From positions 1 to 64,000 of the forward strand of contig VGRF01000026.1 in the NCBI GenBank assembly GCA_016875395.1: a stretch of 64,000 nucleotides of DNA. The letters are read 5' to 3'. Position 1 is the stretch's first letter. Every line of letters begins with the position of its first letter. The notes beneath the pieces were generated by a model, which was not told the DNA's origin, searched no databases, and was given only the letters and a program-made list of their open reading frames with translations. The DNA is from Deltaproteobacteria bacterium. GTDB taxonomy: Bacteria > Myxococcota_A > UBA9160 > UBA6930. The position numbers and the translations under genes are program-made. Shown here piece after piece: positions 46,941 to 55,643 of the stretch.

Positions 46941-48279
46941 TCAGCGCCCGCACGATGAGCTCGCAGAGGCTGCAACGAGGGCAGCCCTCTGCGTCGCCGT
47001 AATCAGTCCGCTTGTGACGAACGTCTGGGACGCCCGGGATACGCATGAGACGTACTGACCGTGGTTCTTCCACGGAAGCGTCGACCCTGATGGCCCCGCG
47101 CAAGGGCAGAGTTGCTCGAGAGGGGGTGCGGTCGAACCGAAGATCTCCGCGCTCGCGAGAGCCGAAAAAGGTGCCGAAGGGGAGGAGCCCCCGGCCACAA
47201 GTACTCGCCCATCATGCAGTGCCGCGCCGTAGAGAGCCGCTCGCGGTTCCGCCATCGAAGCCATCGATGACCACACACCCAAGCTCGAATCGAAGATCTC
47301 CACAGATGACTTCACCACTGTCCCCTCGAAGCCGCCCGCCACAAGAAGGCGTCCGTCGGGGCGCAGGACGGCCGCGTGGCCCGCGCGCGCATCTGCCATG
47401 GATGCTGCAGCCACGAACGAATTGGTGGACGGGTCGAAGAACTCGCTGCTGGACTGCGCCGCCGACTCAGCGAATCCGCTCCCCCCCAACGATCAGCACG
47501 CGCCCATCCCCGAGCCGGGTCGCGGTGTGATAGGTCCGGATCGTCGTCATCGGGCCGACAGACATCCACGAATTCGAAACCGGGTCGTAGACTGCCGCAG
47601 TATTGGTGCTGACGTAAGGAACGATCCCGCCGGTCACCAGCACGCGGCCGTCTGCGAGCAGGACGCCGAAGCCTCCAGTCTTCGCTTCCGGTGGGGATGC
47701 TGCGGGAGAGAATGCTCCGGTCGCGGGATCGAAGATCTCCGCGGAGGCGAGGTAGTTAAAGTTGCTGCTTCGGCCACCAGATATCAGCACGCGTCCGTCG
47801 GAAAGGACAACGGCCGTGTGATTCATCCGGGGAACCGACATCGACCCCGTAGATGTGAATCCCTCGACGCTCGGGTCGAAAATCTCGGCGCTTGCTGTGT
47901 GCCCTTCCGCATAACCGGACGCAGAGTTCCCACCCGCCAGCAGAATGCGCCCATCCGTGAGAAGCGTGGCTGTGTGATCCCATCGAGGGACCGACATGGA
48001 GCCTGCTGAGCTCCACGTGCCCGATGAAGGGTTGAAGATCTCGGCGGAGGCTCTTGCGATCGTCCCGTTGGGCCCGATGTCTCGTCCTCCGGCAACGAAC
48101 ACCCTTCCATCACTGAGCGTGACTGCGACACCGCCGTGCCAGGAGTCCAAGAGGCGCGTCTCGCTCATCGATCCGGTCGACTGCCAGCCTTCGACCGCGC
48201 TCGCAGGAACGCCAACCCAGAGGATCGCGCCGGCAATTGAGACCGACGCACTTCGTCGCCAGAAAGAGGCAGAGGTCAT
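46941..48279 (-). CDS. Exported kelch-repeat protein, out of frame at a G7 tract
   Basis: A secreted or surface beta-propeller. A signal peptide (MTSASFWRRSASVSIAGAIL, cleavage near ASA) precedes kelch repeats of the form DGRVLVAGG ... SAEIFDP ... W (about eight in all). The first frame ends at 47467 after LIVGGERIR, while the rest continues as MGGSGFAESAAQSSS in another frame. The junction is a run of seven G on the coding strand (near 47480-47490); six G would rejoin the frames. The total length, 1,339 bases, is one too long for a whole number of codons, as this predicts. The C-terminus has a CPCAG...WKNHGQYVSCV...SSCGR motif, a Cys-rich tail seen in other deltaproteobacterial exported proteins. 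Confidence 0.8.
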
Positions 48280-48423
48280 AGGTCATAGTCCTTCGTTGTT
48301 TGCTTCGAAGCACAGCGCTTCGCGCAGCGCCACCCTATGACGCTCTCAGGTAGAAGTTCGGGTAGTTGTCGGCGGCATCGCGATACAGTCGAAATGGGGC
48401 CGCTGTAGAGAGGCGACGACGGG

Positions 48424-50307
48424 GTGGCGAAGACAGATCGAGTCGCGGGCGCAATTCGCCGGCGACGTTGGGCCGAGGTGTCGGAACTTCTGACGATGGA
48501 AGCGGGGCCACTCGCCGCTCAGGGGCGATTCGATGCGATCGAACGGTGGGTCTCGACCATCCCAGAGGAAGTACTCCTCGAGGACCTCGCCTTGTCCTAT
48601 TGGGGCGGTATCGCCGTTCTCACGCGAGCGCCTGCTCTGGCGAGAGATCGCTTCCGGCGAGCGTTCGATTTGTCGCGAGCACAGCACGACGACCTCGGCG
48701 CATGGAGGTCGCTCGCTGCGCTCTGCGAGGCTGAGATCTTCGTCTATCGCGATCTGCAGGGGTTGGACGAAGTGCTCTCGTGGATGACACCCGATCGCGA
48801 GCAGGGGCTCGATCGCCTTCCGAGACTCATCCGGGCTCCGATCGTGTGCGGCGTCCTGATGGGCCTCGCATTCCGACAGCCGAATCATCCTCGAATCGAA
48901 GATTGGAGAACGCGCGCCGAGAAGCTGGTCGAGGAGGATCCCACCGCGGAGATCAGCGGGCGCCTGGCGTTCGCTCTTGTTACGAACGCGACGTGGCGGG
49001 GTGACCTGGCTGGCGCTTCCCTCACGCGCGAACGGTTTCACGCAGCCCGACGAGTTGGCCCATCCTCACCACAGCTTTTGGTGCTGGAGCACTTGGTGGA
49101 TGCGACGCACTACCTCCACACCGGCGAGATCGCCGCAGGCCACGGAGCCATACACGCGGGGTTGAAGGCGTCAGAGATGAACGCGGTGCACATTTGGGAC
49201 GGCGTTCTGCGCTGCCATGGTGCGTCGATTGCGTGTAGCGCTGGCGATCTGGCAGGCGCTCGCGCCCATCTCGAAGCGCTGACGCCGTTGCTTGCAACTG
49301 CCCTTCCGATCGACGAGAGCTATCGGCGCGGGATGCTCGCCTGGATTCGTTTTCTCGAAGATCAGGGTGCCGGCGTGGTCAGCGACTGTGGTCAGTCGAT
49401 TCAGTCTGCAGATGTGAAGGGCGTCCCCTACTTCCAGGGCGTGTGCAGGGTCGGCTGCGCGTTGATGTTGCACCACGCAGGCGAGCGCGAAGCCGCGTGG
49501 GAAGCGCTCAATCGCGGCGCCGAGTTCGCGCGCGACCTCGGGAATCGTCAACTCGAATGGGCGTCGCTGCTCTTTCGTGCGCACATGCACTATCGCGAGA
49601 GGGACGCTCTGAAGGGCGATGCGGCGCTGATCGCGGCAATGCGAATTGGCCACTCCTACCGCTACCGACACTTCTTCATGTGGCCGGGAGAGATCATCCG
49701 CGACCTCATCGACAGGTGCTTCTTACTCGACGAAGAAGTCGAAACCGCAGCGGATCTTGCTCGCTTCCATCGCATGCGGCCCCCCTCGCAGTACGCCCGA
49801 TCGGACCGGTGGCCCTTCGATGTTCGCATCTTCACGTTCGGCCAGCCGCGCATTCAGCTCGCAGACGGACGCGAGATCGCACTGTCGAGCCGCGCGCCAC
49901 GTCAGGCTGAGTTTCTCGCGTCGCTGATCGAGCGAGGCGGGCGTCCCGTGCGTCTACAAGAGCTGGCGGAAGAGCGAGAGGTTACGAGCCGGGCAACAGC
50001 GGCAGCGAAGACCGATGCTCGCCTGAATGCAGTCAAGCAGACGATCCATGGTTTGAGGAAAGTCCTGGGTAAGCATCTCGAGCAGAAGAACGGTGCGGTC
50101 CGATTGAACCCTGAGACCGTTTGGGTGGACGCTCTGAGTCTCCGGCAGCTGCAGCGGAGCGCGAGCGATCCGCGGGGCAGCGAGCGCTGGGCCCACCGCT
50201 ACTACCACGGCACCTTCATGCAAGGCGTTCCAGGGAGCGACACGATCGATCGGCTTCGGACGGACTTCGATCAGCTCATTTCGGCGCGGCTGCGCGCCTC
50301 GCGTTAA
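48424..50307 (+). CDS. TPR-like regulator with C-terminal OmpR-type winged helix
   Basis: A 627-residue probable transcription regulator. Residues about 1-460 are helical with TPR-like repeats (AAWRSLAAL, HHAGEREAAWEALNRGAEFA, WASLLFRAHMHYRER), and the last 150 residues form an OmpR/SARP-type DNA-binding domain: VRIFTFGQPRIQLADGREI, SRAPRQAEFLASLIERGG and LNAVKQTIHGLRKVLG. The P-loop ATPase of MalT-type STAND regulators is absent. The start is the GTG at 48424, 145 bases from the divergent kelch gene, which suggests that it controls that gene. The base composition here is less GC-rich than in the neighbours, as in the kelch gene, so the pair may have arrived by transfer. Confidence 0.7.
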   Translation: MAKTDRVAGAIRRRRWAEVSELLTMEAGPLAAQGRFDAIERWVSTIPEEVLLEDLALSYWGGIAVLTRAPALARDRFRRAFDLSRAQHDDLGAWRSLAALCEAEIFVYRDLQGLDEVLSWMTPDREQGLDRLPRLIRAPIVCGVLMGLAFRQPNHPRIEDWRTRAEKLVEEDPTAEISGRLAFALVTNATWRGDLAGASLTRERFHAARRVGPSSPQLLVLEHLVDATHYLHTGEIAAGHGAIHAGLKASEMNAVHIWDGVLRCHGASIACSAGDLAGARAHLEALTPLLATALPIDESYRRGMLAWIRFLEDQGAGVVSDCGQSIQSADVKGVPYFQGVCRVGCALMLHHAGEREAAWEALNRGAEFARDLGNRQLEWASLLFRAHMHYRERDALKGDAALIAAMRIGHSYRYRHFFMWPGEIIRDLIDRCFLLDEEVETAADLARFHRMRPPSQYARSDRWPFDVRIFTFGQPRIQLADGREIALSSRAPRQAEFLASLIERGGRPVRLQELAEEREVTSRATAAAKTDARLNAVKQTIHGLRKVLGKHLEQKNGAVRLNPETVWVDALSLRQLQRSASDPRGSERWAHRYYHGTFMQGVPGSDTIDRLRTDFDQLISARLRASR

Positions 50308-51062
50308 CGCGCCGCCACCGCGCTCTTCTCTTCGCTCTTCGCCCGCGGCGTCACCACCCACGCCACCGCGACACCGAGCAAGTAAAGCGCGATGAGCGGG
50401 CCCGCGAGCAGCGTCTGCGTCACGACATCGGGCGTCGGCGTCAGCACGGCCGCAATCACGAACGAGACGAGCACGGCGTACTTGGTCCAGCCGAACAGCT
50501 GCCGCGGCGTCACGATTCCGGAAAGCGCGAGGAAGAACACCACGACAGGCATCTCGAAGCACACGCCGAAGGCGAGGATCAGCTGGGTTGTCAGGGAGAA
50601 CACCTCGCGCATCGCCCACGAAGGGTCGACGAAGTCGGAGCGGAAGCTCGCGAAGAACGAGAACACTTTGGGGAACACGAGCTGGTGCGCGAACAGCGCA
50701 CCGCCCGCGAAGAGGGCGGTGGAGACGGCGACGAAGGGCAAGGCCGCCTTCTTCTCGGAGGGGTAGAGGCCCGGCGCGATGAAGGCCCAGATCTGCCAGA
50801 ACACCACCGGCGCCGCGGCTACGAAGCCCACGAGAAGCGCGGTCTTCAGGTACGTGAAGAAGATCTCGGCGGGCGAGATCGCCTGCAGCTTGCCGCCGTC
50901 GGGACCGAGCGCGGTGATCGCGGGCTCGAGCAGCGCGCGGAAGATCTCTTCGCTGTAGAACCACGCTGCCGTGGTCGCGAGCACCCACGCGAGCAGGATC
51001 TTGCCGATGCGCCCACGCAGCTCCGCGAGGTGCTCGGTCAGCGGCAGCGCCTTGTCGTCCAT
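50304..51062 (-). CDS. tatC: Sec-independent protein translocase TatC
   Basis: Inner-membrane receptor of twin-arginine export. The 252 residues have six membrane segments and the family N-terminus LTEHLAELRGRI, then APGLYPSEKKAALPFV and FALSGIVTPRQLFGW-type segments; Glu in EHL is the conserved signal-binding acid. ATG start at 51062. It overlaps the convergent regulator gene by 4 bases at its stop. tatB lies 3 bases upstream in the same operon. No tatA is seen in the window. Confidence 0.96.
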   Translation of the reverse strand: MDDKALPLTEHLAELRGRIGKILLAWVLATTAAWFYSEEIFRALLEPAITALGPDGGKLQAISPAEIFFTYLKTALLVGFVAAAPVVFWQIWAFIAPGLYPSEKKAALPFVAVSTALFAGGALFAHQLVFPKVFSFFASFRSDFVDPSWAMREVFSLTTQLILAFGVCFEMPVVVFFLALSGIVTPRQLFGWTKYAVLVSFVIAAVLTPTPDVVTQTLLAGPLIALYLLGVAVAWVVTPRAKSEEKSAVAAR

Positions 51063-51065
51063 GTG

Positions 51066-51371
51066 TTAGGCGCTCGGCCCGTTGCCCTTCTCTGGCGCGG
51101 GCGTCGTGAGCGGAGGCGTCGGGACCTCCGTGGTCGTGCTCGCCGGGAGCGGCGCCGCGGCGACTTCGTCTGCCGGGCCGCGCGGCGGCGCGGGCGGCGG
51201 CGGCGGCTGATCCGCCTCCATGATCGAGCGGCGCAGATCGTTCGAGGCGCGCCGAAACTCGCCGAGGCTCTTGCCGAGATTGCGCGCGAGCTCGGGCAGC
51301 TTGTTGGGCCCGAACACCAGCAGTGCGATCACGAGGATCAGCGCCATTTCGCCGAAGCCGAGGTTGAACAC
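51066..51371 (-). CDS. tatB: Twin-arginine translocase subunit TatB
   Basis: A 101-residue membrane protein: one N-terminal helix and an amphipathic helix, VFNLGFGEMALILVIALLVF, then GPNKLPELARNLGKSLGEFR and RASNDLRRSIMEA. The LGEFRRASNDL segment points to TatB more than TatA, and the Pro-rich tail (QPPPPPAPP) is typical of TatB too. The start is the GTG at 51371. Its stop is 3 bases before the tatC start. A single TatA/B-type protein may serve both roles if tatA is elsewhere. Confidence 0.88.
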   Translation of the reverse strand: MFNLGFGEMALILVIALLVFGPNKLPELARNLGKSLGEFRRASNDLRRSIMEADQPPPPPAPPRGPADEVAAAPLPASTTTEVPTPPLTTPAPEKGNGPSA

Positions 51372-51491
51372 GGCGGCGAAGCTAGCCCCGCCGCTTCGGC
51401 GACGAAACCGAGCCTGCGCGCCCGTTGCGCACGGGCTGCACTCGCGCTGCGCAACCTCAAGCGCGCGCGCAACGGGGCCGATGTCGCTGCG

Positions 51492-52337
51492 ATGCGTTTC
51501 CGTGCGCACATCGCCACTGCTGCGCTCGCCGCGAGCTTCGCGACCCTCGCGAGCGCGGAGATTTATCGCTGGGTCGACGGCGAGGGTCGGGTGCACTTCA
51601 CGCAGAACCTCTCGCAGGTGCCCGCGCACGCGCGCGCCGAAGCGGAGCGCACTGCGCGCAGCGAGTCGCCGCGCCGCACGCCGGCGGCGACGGTGGCGAG
51701 CGCGCCCGGCGAGTTCGCCGCCTCGCGCACGCGCGGGTTTCGCAGCGGCGCCCAGATCAAGTTCGAGAAGCAAGGCAACGCGATGCTCGTGTACGTGCGC
51801 ATCAACGACGCGGTCACCGCTCCGTTCCTGGTCGACACGGGCGCGAGCGATGTCGTCGTGCCGGCGCACGTGGCCGACGCCGCAGGCATTCACGTCACCT
51901 CCGATACGCCGCGCGAGGTCTACACGACGGCGAACGGCACGATCGAGTCGCCGGTCGTCACGCTGTCGAGCGTCGAAGTGGGCGACGTGCGCGTGGAGAA
52001 CGTGCGCGGCTCGCTCAGCGACTTGATGAACGTGGGCCTGCTCGGCGGGAGCTTTTTCAACAACTTCACGTTCCAGATCAACCCCGGCGAGAGCGTGATC
52101 ACGCTCTTCCCGAACGAGCACGTCCGCGCAGGCGGAAACGCCGAGGAGTGGCGCGAGCGCTTCGGTGGCCTGCGCCGCGACCTCGCCGCGCTCGATCGAC
52201 ACCTCTCGAACGGCGTGCTGCTCGACCAAGTGCGCGCTGCAGACCTCGCGCGGCGCCGCGCCGAGATCGCCGCCGAGCTCGAGGCGCTCGAAGACGAGGC
52301 GAATCGAGCGGGCGTGCCCGCGGCATGGAGGGAGTGA
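51492..52337 (+). CDS. Exported retropepsin-like aspartic protease with DUF4124 domain
   Basis: A 281-residue periplasmic protein. A signal peptide (1-22, ATLASAE) is followed by a DUF4124 motif (IYRWVDGEGRVHFTQNLSQV) and a retroviral-type aspartic protease domain with the active site FLVDTGASDVVVPAH, YTTANGTIESPVV and LLGGSFFNNFTFQI. A C-terminal helical tail (RRRAEIAAELEALEDEAN) follows. The domain cuts other periplasmic proteins or works in wall turnover; the substrate is unknown. ATG start at 51492, 120 bases from the divergent tatB start. The next gene also has a DUF4124 domain. Confidence 0.85.
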   Translation: MRFRAHIATAALAASFATLASAEIYRWVDGEGRVHFTQNLSQVPAHARAEAERTARSESPRRTPAATVASAPGEFAASRTRGFRSGAQIKFEKQGNAMLVYVRINDAVTAPFLVDTGASDVVVPAHVADAAGIHVTSDTPREVYTTANGTIESPVVTLSSVEVGDVRVENVRGSLSDLMNVGLLGGSFFNNFTFQINPGESVITLFPNEHVRAGGNAEEWRERFGGLRRDLAALDRHLSNGVLLDQVRAADLARRRAEIAAELEALEDEANRAGVPAAWRE

Positions 52338-52342
52338 TCGTG

Positions 52343-52894
52343 ATGCGGGCCGTCCTTCTCGCGAGCTTGCTCTGGCTCCTGTACGCCGCGAGCGCCGAGG
52401 CAGAGATCTTCCGCTGCAAGGGACCCAACGGCGAAGTGCGCTTCACGAGCGATGCGTCGAAGTGTCCGCACGCAGCGCCGCACGCCGCGAAGGACGGTTC
52501 GTTCCAGAAAGTCGAAGCGGCCTCGGCGCCGCTCGCGTCTGCTCGCCCCGGCTCGATCACCGCACCGCGCCGCGCCTCTCCTGCGGCAGCCGCAACGACT
52601 GCCGCAGCCGAAGCGAGTTGGCGCAAGAAGAAGAGCGACGCCGTGCAGAGCGTCGCGGACCTCGAGATGGCGCGCGCCCACGCCCTGCAGGCCGTCAAGT
52701 GGTGCAACAGGGGCTACGGCGTCAATCGCGAGAACGAACGCACGGGGCTGCGCGAAACCGTCCCGTGCGACCAAGTCGACGAAGAGTTCGCAGAGATCGA
52801 GCGACAGCTCACCGCCGCCCGCGACTACCTAACAACCGGCCTCGAAGAAGAATGCCGCACGAGCGGCTGCCTCCCGGGGTGGATCCGGGAGTGA
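52343..52894 (+). CDS. Exported DUF4124 protein
   Basis: A 183-residue secreted protein. A signal peptide (MRAVLLASLLWLLYAASAEA) leads into a DUF4124 motif (IFRCKGPNGEVRFTSDASKC), an Ala-rich linker and a helical C-terminus with four Cys residues (KWCNRGYG, VPCDQV, EECRTSGCLPGW) that could form disulfides. The ATG at 52343 is preferred because GGAG lies 9 bases upstream; an in-frame ATG at 52325 is an alternative. It starts 6 bases after the retropepsin-like gene, so the two are likely co-transcribed. The function is unknown. Confidence 0.75.
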   Translation: MRAVLLASLLWLLYAASAEAEIFRCKGPNGEVRFTSDASKCPHAAPHAAKDGSFQKVEAASAPLASARPGSITAPRRASPAAAATTAAAEASWRKKKSDAVQSVADLEMARAHALQAVKWCNRGYGVNRENERTGLRETVPCDQVDEEFAEIERQLTAARDYLTTGLEEECRTSGCLPGWIRE

Positions 52895-52953
52895 GCCCGG
52901 CTGCCGCGAGCGGGTGGGAATGCCAAGCAGGCCTGGCTGGCTGACGCGCCGCA

Positions 52954-53057
52954 GCGAATGCTGGGACGACCTCGGAGACGAACGATCCTCCAGAGCGGGT
53001 CGGCCGAGGCTGCAAGCGAAGCGCGCAGCATTCGCCGGAGTCTTCGGAGGCGAATGC
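52954..53057. other. Structured intergenic region with GCGAATGC repeats
   Basis: Within the 222-base gap 52895-53116 the word GCGAATGCTG (52954) pairs with CAGCATTCGC (53026-53035), and GCATTCGCC (53028-53036) pairs with GGCGAATGC (53049-53057). Two competing hairpins can therefore form over one arm. It might be a small RNA, an attenuator or a decayed repeat. No confident gene is present. Confidence 0.45.
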
Positions 53058-53116
53058 GAAGTAAACAAGGGAAACCGTGAACCTCGTGGTCGCTTCACAC
53101 CTGCATCTCGGCAGAC

Positions 53117-53863
53117 CTAAGACGTCAGATTTACCCCGTTGAGCCCGATCGTTTGGCCGGTGAGCCAGCTTGCTTCGATCGATGCGAGGAAGACGCACGC
53201 GGCGCCGACGTCGTCCGGCGTGCCGAGGCGGCCGACCGGCACCGTCTTCGCGAGCGCCGCCGTCACGTCGCTGCCGCCCGCGTTCGACATCAGGCCGAGC
53301 GCGAGCGTGTTCGCGGTGATGCCGGCGCTCGCGTTCTCGAGCGCGATGTGGCGCATGAACGCGATCTGCCCGCCCTTGCCCGCGGCGTAGGCGGAGACGC
53401 CCATCGCGAGGCCCGCTTGCCCCGCGCCCGAGGCAATCGTGACGATTCGCCCGAAGCGCCGCTCGCGCATGCCGTCGAGCACGGCGCGAATGCAGTTCAT
53501 CACGCCGTAGATGTTCACGTCGATGTAGGGGCGCCACGCCTCGGGCTGCGTGGTGCGGAACTGCGCGACGCCGATGCCGTCGGGGATGCCGGCATTGTTC
53601 ACGAGCGTGTCGATCGCACCGATCTCGCTCGCGACGCGCGCGACGCCAGTTGTTACGGCCTCGAAGCTCGTCACGTCGAACGGCGCTGCGATCGCGCGCG
53701 CGCCCGCGGCGCGAATCTCCCCCGCCACCGCCTCGGCGCGCTCGGGGCGCAGATCGTTCACCGCAACCGCTGCGCCCTGCTTCGCGAGAGCGCGTGCGAT
53801 GCCCGCGCCCTGGTTCTGCCCCGCGCCGGTGACGAGCGCGACGCGCCCCGTGAGCTCGAACAT
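53117..53863 (-). CDS. Short-chain dehydrogenase/reductase
   Basis: A 248-residue classical SDR. VALVTGAGQNQGAGIARALA is a variant of the TGxxxGxG nucleotide motif, ALVNNAG-type NNAGIPDGIG follows, IVTIASGAG holds the catalytic Ser, and SAYAAGKGG holds the Tyr and Lys. The C-terminus is TGQTIGLNG. It reduces or oxidises an alcohol or ketone with NAD(P). The family signature TGAGQNQGAG is less common than TGxxxGIG. ATG start at 53863. The substrate is unknown; nearby genes for haloalkane and acyl-CoA breakdown suggest a catabolic role. Confidence 0.9.
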   Translation of the reverse strand: MFELTGRVALVTGAGQNQGAGIARALAKQGAAVAVNDLRPERAEAVAGEIRAAGARAIAAPFDVTSFEAVTTGVARVASEIGAIDTLVNNAGIPDGIGVAQFRTTQPEAWRPYIDVNIYGVMNCIRAVLDGMRERRFGRIVTIASGAGQAGLAMGVSAYAAGKGGQIAFMRHIALENASAGITANTLALGLMSNAGGSDVTAALAKTVPVGRLGTPDDVGAACVFLASIEASWLTGQTIGLNGVNLTS

Positions 53864-53931
53864 GTGAGAAGCTCCTCGCCTCGAGCGCGCGACGGTGGCA
53901 CGCGCGCAATGCCGTCGCGAGGAGTTCGCGC

Positions 53932-54624
53932 ATGGAGTCGACTGCGCCCTGGCTCGTGCTCGCGCTCGTCTACGGCGGCACGACGCTGCTCGTGAGCCCG
54001 GCGAGCCGCGTGCTCGGCGCGCCCTACGGCCTGCGCGCGGGAATTCTCGGCAACGCGCTGCTCTGGGTTCTGTGCGCCGCGGCGCTCGCGATCGCGCTCG
54101 CGTGGCAACAGCTGCCTCTCGCTGCGCTCGGTCTCTCGAACCTCGCTCCGGCCTCGCTCGTTCGAGCGGCGCTGCTCTTCGCGTTGCTGCGCTGGATCGC
54201 CGTGCCGCTCAGCCTGCGCGTCGTCTCCGCGCTCGGCCTCGGCGGCTTTGGCGCAGGCATCGAGAGGCTGCTCGCACTTCCGCTCGCCTACCGTGTCTTC
54301 GCAGTCATTACGGCGGGCGTCGTCGAAGAGACGCTGTTCCGCGCCGTCGCACTCGCCGAGCTCGCGGAGCTCGGGGCGAGTCCGCTCGTGGCCGCGGTCG
54401 TTTCGACGCTCGTGTTCGCGATTCTCCACGGGCCGTTCTGGGGAGCTGGCGCCGTCGTGTCCCTCACGCTCACGAGCGCCGTGCTCACGCTGTTCTTTCT
54501 CTGGACGAACGACCTCGCAGCAAACGCGCTCGCACATTCGCTCACCGACGCGAGTGCATTCGTGATCGCACCGCTGCAAGCGGAGCGCGCAGCGAGGCGC
54601 AGCCGAGTGAAGTCGACGCGCTAG
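53932..54624 (+). CDS. CPBP-family intramembrane metalloprotease
   Basis: A 230-residue membrane protein with about seven hydrophobic segments. It carries the three CPBP (Rce1/CAAX-like) motifs: EETLFRAVALAEL, FAILHGPFW and NALAHSLTD, with the metal-ligand Glu and His residues intact. The family processes prenylated peptides or bacteriocin and immunity substrates, but the target is unknown here. ATG start at 53932, divergent from the SDR gene by 68 bases. Confidence 0.85.
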   Translation: MESTAPWLVLALVYGGTTLLVSPASRVLGAPYGLRAGILGNALLWVLCAAALAIALAWQQLPLAALGLSNLAPASLVRAALLFALLRWIAVPLSLRVVSALGLGGFGAGIERLLALPLAYRVFAVITAGVVEETLFRAVALAELAELGASPLVAAVVSTLVFAILHGPFWGAGAVVSLTLTSAVLTLFFLWTNDLAANALAHSLTDASAFVIAPLQAERAARRSRVKSTR

Positions 54625-54645
54625 CGGCGGCGCGGGCGAGCGGGT

Positions 54646-55257
54646 TCAGCCGCGCAGCTGACGCTGCCGCCAGCCCGCTGTGGTGAGCACGACCGCGATT
54701 CCCGCGAGCTCGACGAGCGAGCCGACGCGCAGGCCGAGTACTTCACGAGACGTCGCGATGTCGAAATGATGAAACGACGCGGCGCGCACGACGACGAAGG
54801 CGAGGATGGCGAGTGCGCCGGCGACGGCGAGGCGCACCGGAGGGGATGTCCGGCGCGCCGTCCAGAGCGCAGCAATCGCAGCAGCGGCGCCGGCGAGCGC
54901 GATGCAGGCGATGAACACGAACTGCACGCCGCGCCGCTCGCCGTACCACCCGCCGCTGCGCGCCGCGATGCGGCCCAGCTCGGTGAGAGCGCTCTGTAGG
55001 TCGAGCTGCTTGTTCACGCCGAGCGCCGCGAGCAGCGCGGCGAGCATCTGCCAGATGCGACTCTCGCGCCGCAGCATTTGCGCGCTCAGGAGCGCGGGCC
55101 CGATGCGCTGAGCCGCTCCGTAACAACTCCACGCCGCGGCGAAGTAGCCGAGCGTCGCGAGCCAACCCGCGGCGGTGGGGTCGCCGATGCCCGGCGACCA
55201 GCTGCCGATCCAGCCCGCGCCGTCACGCGCCATCGCGCTGAGCGCGAATCCGCTCAC
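54646..55257 (-). CDS. Hypothetical membrane protein
   Basis: A 203-residue protein with about five hydrophobic segments (LATLGYFAAAWSCYGAA, VQFVFIACIALAGAAAAIAAL, LAVAGALAILAFVVVRAASF and others). No family is recognised. The GTG at 55257 overlaps the stop of the VOC gene (GTGA), and an ATG at 55233 is an alternative start. The first 45 residues are polar, then AAWSCYGAAQRIGPALLSA begins the membrane part. The TAACAAC word lies in it at 55121. It converges with the CPBP gene. Confidence 0.55.
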   Translation of the reverse strand: MSGFALSAMARDGAGWIGSWSPGIGDPTAAGWLATLGYFAAAWSCYGAAQRIGPALLSAQMLRRESRIWQMLAALLAALGVNKQLDLQSALTELGRIAARSGGWYGERRGVQFVFIACIALAGAAAAIAALWTARRTSPPVRLAVAGALAILAFVVVRAASFHHFDIATSREVLGLRVGSLVELAGIAVVLTTAGWRQRQLRG

Positions 55258-55643
55258 GCGCGGCGCCCGATCAAGTCCCAGCGGTTGCCGTACAAGTCCT
55301 CGAACACCGCCGCCGTTCCGTACGCCTCGTCGTGCGGCGCCACCACGAACTTCACGCCGCGGGCGACGAAAGCGTCGTGATCGCGCCAGAAGTCGTCGGT
55401 GTTGAGGAACAAGAACACGCGGCCGCCCGTCTGGTTGCCGATGCGGCTCGCCTGCTCGGGGTTCACCGCGCGCGCCAGTAACAAGTCTGCGCCGCCGGGG
55501 CCGGGCGGGCGCATCACCACCCAGCGCTTCTCGCCGCCGAGCGGCGTGTCCTCCACGAGCGCGAAGCCGAGCGCGCGCGAGAACCACGCGATCGCCTCGT
55601 CGTAGTCGCGCACCGCCAGCGCGAGCTGCGCGAGCGTGAGCAT
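55254..55643 (-). CDS. VOC-family protein (glyoxalase/extradiol dioxygenase fold)
   Basis: A 129-residue single-domain VOC protein: LAQLALAVRDYDEAIAWFSR, DTPLGGEKRWVVMRPPGPG, RVFLFLNTDDFWRDHDAFVA and AVFEDLYGNRWDLIG with the C-terminal metal Glu. It could be a lyase, epoxide/antibiotic-resistance enzyme or glyoxalase-like protein; the substrate is unknown. ATG start at 55643. It sits immediately downstream of the haloalkane dehalogenase (no gap), so the two are in one operon, together with the following membrane protein. Confidence 0.87.
   Translation of the reverse strand: MLTLAQLALAVRDYDEAIAWFSRALGFALVEDTPLGGEKRWVVMRPPGPGGADLLLARAVNPEQASRIGNQTGGRVFLFLNTDDFWRDHDAFVARGVKFVVAPHDEAYGTAAVFEDLYGNRWDLIGRRA

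Noticed and set aside
52914-53120. A 68-codon open frame in the gap before the SDR gene
   Set aside because: No family, signal peptide or overlap supports it, and the region is better explained by hairpin-forming repeats.
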